Positions 11,856 to 19,028 of a DNA stretch of 64,000 nt are shown here, in pieces (position 1 is the first letter of the stretch; the number at the start of each line of letters is the position of its first letter). A program made the position numbers and the translations under genes. Location of the stretch: NCBI RefSeq assembly GCF_000170895.1, contig NZ_ABCS01000003.1, forward strand, positions 124,001 through 188,000, read 5' to 3'. The notes beneath the pieces are model-generated. The model was not told where the DNA came from. It worked only from the letters and a program-made list of their open reading frames with translations, and did no database searches. This DNA is from Plesiocystis pacifica SIR-1 (GTDB taxonomy: Bacteria; Myxococcota_A; Polyangia; Nannocystales; Nannocystaceae).

Positions 11856-12848
11856 ATGACGAAGTCTGGACAGATCCTGCCAAAGCCCCAGCGCGTGGTC
11901 ATGTTCGTGCCGCCGGGGGCCCAGCTGATCGGGATCATCGGCTTCATCGAGGCCTTCGACGCCGTCAACCGCCTGCGCGTCCACCAGGGTCGGCCGCCGG
12001 TCTACGAGGTCCTGGTCTGCGGCCTCGACGAGCAGACCGCTTCGGTGACCGGGCTCGGCCTGGCCACGCGCCCAGCCGCGCGCGTGCGCAGGGTCGACAC
12101 CCTCGTCGTCGGGGGCGCGCTGTCGTCGAGCCAGGTCGACCGTGAGCCCGAGCTGCGCCGCCAGGTCGCCCGCCTCGCCGACCGGGCCGATCGCGTCGTC
12201 GCGATCTGCGGCGGGGCCTTCGTGCTCGGGGAGCTGGGCTGGCTCGAGGGCCGCCGCTGCACCTGCCACTGGATGGACCTCGACAACCTGCGCGCGCGCT
12301 TCCCCACGGCCGAGGTCCAGACCGACGCGCTGTTCACCGAGGACGAGGGCGTGTTCACCTCGGCGGGTGCGAGCGCGGGCATCGACCTGGCCCTGCACCT
12401 GATCCGCCGGGACTGCGGGCCCCGGATGGCGCTGATGGTCGCCCGCAGCCTGGTCGTGTTTGCGATGCGCCCCGGCGGGCAGTCCCAGTTTGGCAGCGCC
12501 GTGCGGGTGCGCTCGGGCACCGGCCAGCGCCTGCACGACCTGATCGCGGGCATCCACGAGCGACCCGCGGGCGACCACAGCGTGTCCTGCCTGGCGCGCC
12601 GGGCCGGGATGAGCCCGCGGAACTTCGCCCGGGTGTTCCGCGACCAGACCGGGCAGACGCCGGGGGCCTACGTCGCCCGGGCGCGGGTCGAGGCGGCGCA
12701 GCGGGCCCTCGCCCACAGCGACGCCCCGCTGCCCGCTATCGCCGAGGCCTGCGGCTTTGGCCACGAAAAGACCTTGCGCCGGACCTTCCTCAAGGTCGCG
12801 GGGGTCACGCCCGCGGCCTGGCGCCGCCGCTTCGGCCTGGGTGCCTAG
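11856..12848 (+). CDS. GlxA-type AraC-family transcriptional regulator with DJ-1/PfpI domain
   Basis: The 330-residue protein has two domains. Residues 10-185 form a DJ-1/PfpI (class I glutamine amidotransferase-like) domain with RVVMFVPPGAQLI at the start and AICGGAFVLGELGWLEGRRCTCHW around the nucleophile-elbow position. In this subfamily that domain acts as a ligand sensor and usually lacks enzymatic activity. Residues 225-325 form an AraC/XylS double helix-turn-helix with LARRAGMSPRNFARVFRDQTG and IAEACGFGHEKTLRRTF. It is divergent from the GST gene, its likely target. The 3' end overlaps the convergent AgmX-domain gene by 4 bp. Confidence 0.9.
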   Translation: MTKSGQILPKPQRVVMFVPPGAQLIGIIGFIEAFDAVNRLRVHQGRPPVYEVLVCGLDEQTASVTGLGLATRPAARVRRVDTLVVGGALSSSQVDREPELRRQVARLADRADRVVAICGGAFVLGELGWLEGRRCTCHWMDLDNLRARFPTAEVQTDALFTEDEGVFTSAGASAGIDLALHLIRRDCGPRMALMVARSLVVFAMRPGGQSQFGSAVRVRSGTGQRLHDLIAGIHERPAGDHSVSCLARRAGMSPRNFARVFRDQTGQTPGAYVARARVEAAQRALAHSDAPLPAIAEACGFGHEKTLRRTFLKVAGVTPAAWRRRFGLGA

Positions 12849-14155
12849 CCTGGGGACAGGTTGAAGGGGTAGGTGACCTTGACCGTGCCCTTGCTCGGCT
12901 TGGGGAACACCCAGTCCTTGGCCGCCTCGGCGATGCACTGCTCGGTCTTGATGGCGCCCAGATCGGTGCCCGAGCCCACGATGGAGTCGCGGACGGCCCC
13001 GTCTTCGTCGATCACGAACTCGACGACGACCGTCCCGGCGAGGCCCGGCTCGGACCGGAGCGCGTCGTTGTAGCAGCGGCGGACGCCGTCGATGTTGGCG
13101 CGCACGACCGTTCGGATCTGGTCCTTCTCCAGCTGGCCGATGATCTCGGCCTTCGGGGCCCGGAAGGCGTTGCCGGGCTCGGCCTCGTCGAAGTGGGTGA
13201 GCATGGCGTCGAAGGGCAGGGCGGCGGCGCACTCGTTGGCCGGGCGCTCGTAGGGGCCGGAGATGTAGCTCGGGCCCGCGCACTCGCCGACGCGCGCGTC
13301 CCTGTCGCGCAGGCGCAGGAACTCGCCGACGCTGCGCTTGCGCGCGACCACGAACTCGACGCCGAGCTCGGCCTCGCGGGTGCGGGTGTTGAACTGGCAC
13401 AGCTCGCGCTCGAGCTCGGCGACGGCGGCGGACGAGGGCAGGTCGCGCTCGGCGAGCATGCACTCGCCCTCGCCCAGGTCGAGGGGCAGGGCGGCGGCTG
13501 CTCCCCGGCGGACCTGGCCCGCGATCTGCGGGTGGGCCCAGGCCGCGACCCCGCCGTACTCGCTCGCGCGCAGGGACAGCCCGAGGGACCACTGCTCGTC
13601 GCTGCCTTTGGGATCGCCGTAGCGGGCGGGGACGAAGGCGTAGGCCCGGGGTCCGGCGCCGTTGCCCTCGACGGCGAAGGCGTAGTCGCCGAAGCCGAGG
13701 CGCGCGAGGCTAGCGAGCAGCTCGATCAGGGTCTGGCCGGGGACGCGGTGGTCGATCCACAGCACCGCGGTCTTCGAGCTCGGCTCGGCGATGGCGTCGA
13801 CGAGGGCCGGGACTCGGCCGCGCTCGACGTCGCGCAGCGCGAAGCGGCCGCGGTCGAGCTCGAGCAGGGGCTCGCCCTGTTCGGGGCCGCGGTCGAGCCA
13901 CAGCCCGTCGAGGCCGACCCAGATCGAGACGCCCTCGGGCACCGGCTGCTCGCCGGGCAAGGACGCGAGCTCGAGGGCGCCGGCTGGGGTCCGGGCTGCG
14001 CCCTCGCCCTCGTCGACCTCGGGGCACCGCTCTTGGACCACGACCACCGCCGGATCGTCACCTTGGACCTGAGCCCCCAGGAATACATAGCCCGCCGACA
14101 GCGACACGCCGACGGCAAAGGCGAGACCCAACTGCGCTACTTCGTTCTTGTCCAT
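12845..14155 (-). CDS. Membrane protein with AgmX/PglI C-terminal domain
   Basis: The 436-residue protein starts with one transmembrane helix (LGLAFAVGVSLSAGYVFLG). A middle region looks like the periplasmic domain of ExbD (VPALVDAIAE, LWIDHRVPGQTLIELLASLARLGF). The C-terminal 100 residues form an AgmX/PglI-type domain, related to TonB-C: VVRANIDGVRRCYNDAL, GTVVVEFVIDEDGAV, the second conserved Cys in TEQCIAEAAKDWVFP, and KVTYPFNLSPG. In Myxococcus such domains occur in gliding-motility (Agl/Glt) and PglI proteins. A role in energy coupling or envelope assembly is inference. It lies downstream of the sigma factor and its partner on the same strand, with a 66-bp gap. Confidence 0.75.
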   Translation of the reverse strand: MDKNEVAQLGLAFAVGVSLSAGYVFLGAQVQGDDPAVVVVQERCPEVDEGEGAARTPAGALELASLPGEQPVPEGVSIWVGLDGLWLDRGPEQGEPLLELDRGRFALRDVERGRVPALVDAIAEPSSKTAVLWIDHRVPGQTLIELLASLARLGFGDYAFAVEGNGAGPRAYAFVPARYGDPKGSDEQWSLGLSLRASEYGGVAAWAHPQIAGQVRRGAAAALPLDLGEGECMLAERDLPSSAAVAELERELCQFNTRTREAELGVEFVVARKRSVGEFLRLRDRDARVGECAGPSYISGPYERPANECAAALPFDAMLTHFDEAEPGNAFRAPKAEIIGQLEKDQIRTVVRANIDGVRRCYNDALRSEPGLAGTVVVEFVIDEDGAVRDSIVGSGTDLGAIKTEQCIAEAAKDWVFPKPSKGTVKVTYPFNLSPG

Positions 14156-14221
14156 CTACTCTGCTCCATCTCCAGTTCCAGTACCAGTTCCACTGCCCGC
14201 TCGAGGGGGCGGTGGTCGTCG

Positions 14222-14917
14222 TCATTTGATTTCAATGCGCACGCCGAGCTCGCCAAGGCCGAGGCCTTCGGGTTGCCAGCGGGCGAGCGCCCGGTCCAGG
14301 CAGCGCCGCGTCGTTCGGTCGAGCTCGCCGTGGCGGGAGGTCGCTCGACGCAGCTCGATCGTCTCGGCGCGAAGCTCCACGTGCAGCTCGAGCTGCGCGC
14401 CGGCTTCGAGCGCGAGCGAGCAGCGGGCGAGGGAGTCGTGGACGGCTCGGAGCTCGCGCAGCGCGTCGAAGGAAGAGGCGCCCGCGTCGGTCTCGACCGC
14501 CGTGACGGCGAGGGTCAGCCGCGCCGTCTCGGCGCCTTCACCCACGACCTGCGCGGCCGGGCTGGGGCCCCTGCGCTGCCCTCGCCCCGAGAGCGCGAAG
14601 GTGCTGAAGCTCAGGAGCAAGACCGCGGCGGCGCTCATCCACAGCCACGAGGAGCGAGGGCGGGTGCGTCGGGGCTCGGTCGCGTTCGCAACCGGGAGCT
14701 GCAGGACCACGGCCTCGTCCTCGAGCGCCGGGGGCTCGTCGAGGTCCGCGCGCGCGCGTCCGTCTTGGAGCTCGCCGAGCTCGCCGAACTCGCCGAGCGC
14801 ATCGAGTTCATCGAGCACGGCGTCGAGCTCGTCGCCGAGGGGCGAGAGGCCGCGCTCGAGGCGGTCGACGAAGGCCTCGGGCTCGCCGCTGCCGTCCCAC
14901 AGGTACTCGTCAGTCAT
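14222..14917 (-). CDS. Single-pass membrane protein, partner of ECF sigma factor
   Basis: The 231-residue protein has an acidic cytoplasmic N-terminus (about 85 residues), one transmembrane helix (WLWMSAAAVLLLSFSTFAL) and a periplasmic C-terminal domain. Its start overlaps the end of the ECF sigma gene by 8 bp, which suggests translational coupling, so an anti-sigma or sensor role is likely. However, the HxxxCxxC zinc motif of ZAS anti-sigma factors is absent. The C-terminal segment (LARCSLALEAGAQLELHVEL, then CLDRALARWQPEG and GVRIEIK) resembles a divergent AgmX/PglI or TonB-C fold with the same pair of cysteines as the next gene. The function is inferred from position only. Confidence 0.6.
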   Translation of the reverse strand: MTDEYLWDGSGEPEAFVDRLERGLSPLGDELDAVLDELDALGEFGELGELQDGRARADLDEPPALEDEAVVLQLPVANATEPRRTRPRSSWLWMSAAAVLLLSFSTFALSGRGQRRGPSPAAQVVGEGAETARLTLAVTAVETDAGASSFDALRELRAVHDSLARCSLALEAGAQLELHVELRAETIELRRATSRHGELDRTTRRCLDRALARWQPEGLGLGELGVRIEIK

Positions 14918-15512
14918 GGCTGTCCTCCGTGTCGGCCGCTTCGACTTGGGCGCGCAGCAGGGCCACGCCGCGGTGCAGCTTCACGCGGACCGAGCCCGGG
15001 GTCATGCCGAGCTGGGCGGCGATCTCGGGCCCGGTCATGCCCTCGGCGAAGCGCAGCGAGAGCAGCTCGCGGTAGTCCTCGGGCAGCTCGCGCAGGCCGG
15101 CGAGCAAGGTCAGGGTGTCGGCGAGGTCGGCCCCCGGGTGGGCGGCTCGGCGGTCGTCGAGGGCGCCGGGCTCATGGGCGAGCTCGCGGGTGTTGGCGTG
15201 GCGCTTGAACCAGTCGCGCGCGCAGTTGCGGGCGATGGTCGCCAGCCACGGGCCAAAGCGGCTCGGGTCGCGGAGCCCGTCGAGCTTGGCGAGGGCCGAG
15301 GTGAACACCTCCTGCATCGCGTCGCGCAGCTCCGTCCGCGGCAGCCGGGCCAGGAGCACGCCGTGGACCATGCGGCCGTGCCGGCGGTAGAGCGCGGCGA
15401 AGGCCCGCCGGTCGCCGGCCCGAGCTCGGCTCACCAGCGCGACCGTGTCGCGGGCATCGAGCCCGCGCCCGCTCGGCGCGTCCTCGGTCTGGGTCTTGGC
15501 CACCGCCCCCAT
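14910..15512 (-). CDS. ECF-type RNA polymerase sigma factor
   Basis: The 200-residue protein has sigma region 2 (about residues 25-100: AGDRRAFAALYRRHGRMVHGVLL, DAMQEVFTSALAKLDGLRDPSRFGPWLATIARNCARDWFKR) and region 4 (about 130-190: LPEDYRELLSLRFAEGMTGPEIAAQLGMTPGSVRVKLHRGVALLR). Regions 1.1 and 3 are missing, as expected for group 4 sigma factors. It recruits core polymerase to a stress or envelope regulon. It overlaps the downstream membrane-protein gene by 8 bp, the usual sigma/anti-sigma arrangement. No target promoter can be assigned from the window. Confidence 0.9.
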   Translation of the reverse strand: MGAVAKTQTEDAPSGRGLDARDTVALVSRARAGDRRAFAALYRRHGRMVHGVLLARLPRTELRDAMQEVFTSALAKLDGLRDPSRFGPWLATIARNCARDWFKRHANTRELAHEPGALDDRRAAHPGADLADTLTLLAGLRELPEDYRELLSLRFAEGMTGPEIAAQLGMTPGSVRVKLHRGVALLRAQVEAADTEDSHD

Positions 15513-15593
15513 CTTCGGACGGTCCAGACGAGCGGCCCAGCAAAGTGTTAGCGGCCCCCAGAGATTTTTCTGAGATCGGGGCTCAGGGCACGC

Positions 15594-16682
15594 TCAGGCC
15601 GCGCAGATGCCGTAGGGCGGGAGCACGTCGTGGAGGATGTCGAAGCGGTGCGCCTGGAGGCCATCGTGAAAGAGCTTCCAGTCGGAGCGCAGGAACTCCG
15701 GGCGGTAGGGGAAGACCTCGTTGCCGCGGTCGTGCTCGGCCTCCGTGCCGAGGGCGAGGTGTTTCCACGAGCCCGCGCCCTTGGCGATGTAGGCGGGCAG
15801 GGCCTCGGCGCCGCACGAGAACATGCCGTTGGCCAGGGCCTCGCCCCACGCCCGGGTCCGCTCCTCCTGATCGCCGGTCAGGATCTCCAGCATGTTGGCG
15901 ATCTGCTTGGCGTCCTCGGGCGTCAGCCCGGTGACCGCGGCCTCGGCGTCGCCGGCGAGGTAGCGCTGCATCGCCATGCACATGCGGTGGGCCGCGGTCG
16001 CAAAGTCCCGGGGGTTGTCGCGCTCGACGAGCTGGCCGAGGCCGTTGACGTAGGACCACACCAGCCACGGCTTGTCGGGGGCGCTCAGGGCCTCGCCGTG
16101 ACCCAGCGGCGGCGCGGCGCCGCCGGTGAAGCGGGCCAGGCGATCCTTGAAGCGATCGAGGCGCGAGCGCAGGTCCGCGTTTTGGATGTCGCCGGTCGTG
16201 AACTCGCGGACAGAGTTGATGGGATGGTTGACCCCCGCGAAGCCCTGGTGCGCCCAGGTGTCCACGTAGACGTGCATGGTGATCCCGAAGCGGTGCAGCC
16301 CGTAGGCCTTGTGGCGGTCCGCGATCGCGCTGCGGATCATGTCGTCGGCGACATGGTTGTCGGTCGCCGGTCGGCACACCAGCTTCTCGATGAAGCTGCC
16401 GTCGGGATCTTCGCCCGGGGGGGAGCCGCCGTTGCCAGGCAAGAAGTGGAAGGGGATCCACACCTTGTGGTTGGCGAGCTCCTTGAAGTTGCGATAGTCG
16501 AAGGTCTTGTGCGCCGAGCTGGTGCGCTCGTACATCGCCCCGTTGTCGAAGTGGACCGTGCCGGAGTTGGTCGCGTCGTCGACGTACTGCGCCGAGTGGG
16601 CGATGATCTTGGCCGCGCCCGGGTCAAAGCCCGCGCAGCGAGCGACGATGTAGGTGACCGCGTAGTGGAAGTCGAGCTGCAT
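15594..16682 (-). CDS. DUF6765 family protein, possible zinc phospholipase-like fold
   Basis: At 362 residues the protein is full length for the DUF6765 family. Conserved metal-type motifs can be seen: MQLDFHYAVTY at the N-terminus, IAHSAQYVDDA near residue 28, ELANHKVWIPFHFLPG near 68, and HRFGITMHVYVDTWAHQGF near 132-150. The spacing of His and Asp residues recalls the P1 nuclease/zinc-dependent phospholipase C fold, but that is inference. No signal peptide is present. The gene stands alone between the sigma factor operon and the Crp/Fnr gene. The biological role is unknown. Confidence 0.7.
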   Translation of the reverse strand: MQLDFHYAVTYIVARCAGFDPGAAKIIAHSAQYVDDATNSGTVHFDNGAMYERTSSAHKTFDYRNFKELANHKVWIPFHFLPGNGGSPPGEDPDGSFIEKLVCRPATDNHVADDMIRSAIADRHKAYGLHRFGITMHVYVDTWAHQGFAGVNHPINSVREFTTGDIQNADLRSRLDRFKDRLARFTGGAAPPLGHGEALSAPDKPWLVWSYVNGLGQLVERDNPRDFATAAHRMCMAMQRYLAGDAEAAVTGLTPEDAKQIANMLEILTGDQEERTRAWGEALANGMFSCGAEALPAYIAKGAGSWKHLALGTEAEHDRGNEVFPYRPEFLRSDWKLFHDGLQAHRFDILHDVLPPYGICAA

Positions 16683-16746
16683 GACACGCCCTCTTTGCCG
16701 ACCCCGTGATGGGGCCGCATCGGTTCGATGATGGGGTTTGCGACGC

Positions 16747-17466
16747 TCAGGTCGCGGCGCGCAGGCCCTCTTGATCGAGGAGCACCACGGTCCGGCCGTT
16801 CATGTTCAAGAGCTTCTTTTTCTTGAACTGGGCCAGGGTCAAGGAGATGGTCTCGCGCGTCGAGCCGATCAGGTTGGCCATCTCCTGGTGGGTGATCTTG
16901 AGGCCGATCTGCAGGCCGTCTTCGGTCTCCTGGCCGTACTCGTCGCCGAGCTCGAGCAGCAGCGCCGCGAGCTTGGCCTGCACGTCCTTGAACACGAGGT
17001 GCTCGAGCTTGGTCTCGAGCTGCTTGCGGCGGCGGCCGACCTCGCTCATGAACGCGAAGCACAGCTTGGTGTCTTCCATGAGCAGCTCGCGGAACACCTC
17101 GATGGGCAGCTCGGTGATGATCGCGTTCTTCATCGCCTCGGCCATCTCTTCCCGAGGCGAGCCGTCGATGACCGCGAGCTCACCAAAGATCTGACCGGCG
17201 CCGCGGTAGGCCAAGGTCAGCTCCTTGCCGTCGCGGGTGACCTTGCTGGTCTTCACGCGACCGCCGTTGATGAAGAAGATTTGCTCGCCGGGATCGCCGG
17301 GCAAGTAGATGACCTGGCGTCGGGGAATCTCGCGCAGCTCCACTTGCGAGACCAGTTCTTGGAGTTTGGCTGGCGTCACCTGCGACAGCAGGGGAATTTT
17401 GCGCAGGTGCCACAGAACTCGCTTCTCGTCCTGGCCCCGGTCCTGTGACTTCTTGCGCCCGCTCAT
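16747..17466 (-). CDS. Crp/Fnr-family transcriptional regulator
   Basis: The 239-residue protein has an N-terminal cyclic-nucleotide-binding fold (about 20-140: LREIPRRQVIYLPGDPGEQIFFINGGRVKTSK, then GAGQIFGELAVIDG, the phosphate-binding cassette region) and a C-terminal winged helix (about 160-235: ITHQEMANLIGSTRETISLTLAQFKKKKLL). No N-terminal Cys cluster is present, so it is not an oxygen-sensing Fnr. The cassette lacks the canonical RxS of cAMP binders (it reads GSPREEMAEA), so its ligand is uncertain. It is divergent from the minor-pilin operon across a 260-bp AT-richer spacer and could contribute to that operon's control. Confidence 0.9.
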   Translation of the reverse strand: MSGRKKSQDRGQDEKRVLWHLRKIPLLSQVTPAKLQELVSQVELREIPRRQVIYLPGDPGEQIFFINGGRVKTSKVTRDGKELTLAYRGAGQIFGELAVIDGSPREEMAEAMKNAIITELPIEVFRELLMEDTKLCFAFMSEVGRRRKQLETKLEHLVFKDVQAKLAALLLELGDEYGQETEDGLQIGLKITHQEMANLIGSTRETISLTLAQFKKKKLLNMNGRTVVLLDQEGLRAAT

Positions 17467-17577
17467 TCGCCCTCGATGGTACTGATGGTTACGAAAGCGG
17501 GCAAGATTGTTAGCTCGCTGACGACTGGCAGTTCATCACTGGGCGAAATCGAACTGTCGAACCCGATGAGCGATTCG

Positions 17578-17593
17578 CGGCATTGACTTTGCA
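17578..17593 (+). promoter_or_regulatory. Sigma-54 (-24/-12) promoter of the minor-pilin operon
   Basis: CGGCATTGACTTTGCA has GG at 17579-17580 and GC at 17591-17592, separated by exactly 10 nt, with GGCA and TTGCA matching the consensus TGGCAC-N5-TTGCA. Transcription should start near 17604, about 120 bp before the GTG start of the first pilin gene. In Myxococcus and Pseudomonas the pilin promoter is sigma-54-dependent and activated by PilR. The spacer 17467-17726 holds no gene. Confidence 0.7.
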
Positions 17594-17726
17594 GAGGAAA
17601 CTCGATGTGATGGAGCCTACTCATCCATGTCGCGGGGACGACCCCAGCGGCGTGCGCGTGAGGCGGGAAATTGGTGTAATTCCAAGCTCTTCGCCAACGC
17701 AACGGGCAACGCTGGAGTGTGTCTCG

Positions 17727-18422
17727 GTGTCAACGAATCCCAACACTTTTCAGGGCCTACGTAAAAGTTTCATAGGGCAGTCTGGACTCGCCTCGAACCC
17801 CTTCGACCCCGTCGAAGCCCGGTCTCGAGGCGATCTCGCGACCCGCGAGGGCGAGCGTGGCTTCACGCTGACCGAGCTGATGGTCGTGGTCCTGGTGATC
17901 GGCATCGTGGCGGTCGTCGCGTTCATCGGCATCCGCGGAAACCAGTACGAGGGCGCCTACCTGCGCTTCACCGATGACCTGCTCGGGACCCTGGTGCAGT
18001 CGCGCAACCGGGCCATCGACGATCAGACCACGGTCCGCGTCGAGGCTCAGCAAGATCAGCTCGAGGTGTGGTGGACGAACCCGGACACCAAGCAAGAGGA
18101 GTTCTTGTGGGGCAACTACCGCGACCGCATCGACGGCGGCTTGATCGGCGACAGCGCGTGCATCACTGGCTTCTCCGCTGGCATCTCGGCGCCCAGCGAG
18201 ATCAACGACAACAACGCCGTGCTGCCGACGGCGTGCCTGCTCAACCCGCAGAGCATCGTGTTCCAGCCCGACGGGAGCTTCATCGATCCCACCAACCCCT
18301 TCGACGACGCTGGCATCACGCTGGTGATTCGAGACACCGACTCGGACGCCGTCGAGTACTCCATCATCGAGATCTTCCCTGGCGGCTTGATCCGCAAGTT
18401 CGACGGACAGACACCCCCATGA
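17727..18422 (+). CDS. Type IV pilus minor pseudopilin, FimT/GspH-like
   Basis: A class III prepilin signal is clear: RG then FTLTELMVVVLVIGIVAVVAF, with cleavage after G45 and Glu at +5 (E50). The rest (about 185 residues) is a GspH/FimT-like globular domain with four cysteines. The chosen GTG start has GGAG 10 nt upstream. Upstream ATGs at 17583 and 17610 lie inside or next to the sigma-54 promoter and are unlikely. The resulting 45-residue leader is long for a prepilin. It is the first gene of the minor-pilin operon, and its stop overlaps the next start (ATGA). The product would initiate pilus assembly together with the other minor pilins. Confidence 0.8.
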   Translation: MSTNPNTFQGLRKSFIGQSGLASNPFDPVEARSRGDLATREGERGFTLTELMVVVLVIGIVAVVAFIGIRGNQYEGAYLRFTDDLLGTLVQSRNRAIDDQTTVRVEAQQDQLEVWWTNPDTKQEEFLWGNYRDRIDGGLIGDSACITGFSAGISAPSEINDNNAVLPTACLLNPQSIVFQPDGSFIDPTNPFDDAGITLVIRDTDSDAVEYSIIEIFPGGLIRKFDGQTPP

Positions 18423-19027
18423 ACGCACGCGTCATCGACACTCAACAACTCGCTCGGCGACGGCGAAGCCAAGCTGGCTTCACCATGGCCGAGGTCATGG
18501 TCGCGCTGATCGTGTTCATCGTCGCCGTCGTCGGGCTGGTGGCCATGGAGAAGCGCGGCATCGAGGCCCAGCGCGCGTCCATGGAGACCCGCGAGGGCGA
18601 GCGCCTGGCCCAGGAGGTCATGGCCGAGCTCCTGGCCACGAACTTCTCCGAGCTCGTCGAGTTCGACTTCGACGGCAACCCCACGCCGGCGCTGCCCTAC
18701 GACGACCTGAGCCTGGGGACCTGGGTGATGCGCGACTACGGCGAGGTGCCCAACGCCACGGGCGAGCGCCCGCCGGGCCTGCGCACCGACTTCTTTTGGG
18801 TCGGCCGCGAGGTCGATCGCTGGCCGACCAACGGCGTCGGCACCCCCGAGGCCGTGCAGCTCGAGGTCACCGTGTTGTGGATCGACTTCACCAACCCGGC
18901 CTTCCCTCCGCCGGCCGACATCGACACCGAGGACCTCACCCCCGACAACCTCGACCCCGCGTCGCCCGATTACTTGCCTTGGGTCCGCGGCGTCCAGCTG
19001 CGCACCGTTCGCGTCCAGGATAGCTGA
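18419..19027 (+). CDS. pilV: Type IV pilus minor pilin, PilV-like
   Basis: The 202-residue protein has a prepilin leader RRRRSQAG followed by FTMAEVMVALIVFIVAVVGLVAM; cleavage is after G20 and Glu25 is at +5. The globular part contains GTWVMRDYGEV and PEAVQLEVTVLW, which fit the PilV/GspI class of minor pilins that prime the pilus. The ATG overlaps the previous stop (ATGA), so translation is coupled. The gene order FimT-PilV-PilW-PilX-PilY1 matches the minor-pilin cluster of other bacteria. PilV is assigned from position and from the short, early place in the operon; similarity is moderate. Confidence 0.75.
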   Translation: MNARVIDTQQLARRRRSQAGFTMAEVMVALIVFIVAVVGLVAMEKRGIEAQRASMETREGERLAQEVMAELLATNFSELVEFDFDGNPTPALPYDDLSLGTWVMRDYGEVPNATGERPPGLRTDFFWVGREVDRWPTNGVGTPEAVQLEVTVLWIDFTNPAFPPPADIDTEDLTPDNLDPASPDYLPWVRGVQLRTVRVQDS

Positions 19028-19028
19028 G

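Noticed and set aside
17583-17726. Upstream ATG starts (17583, 17610) for the first pilin
   Set aside because: They fall within or next to the sigma-54 element and would lie before or at the transcription start.
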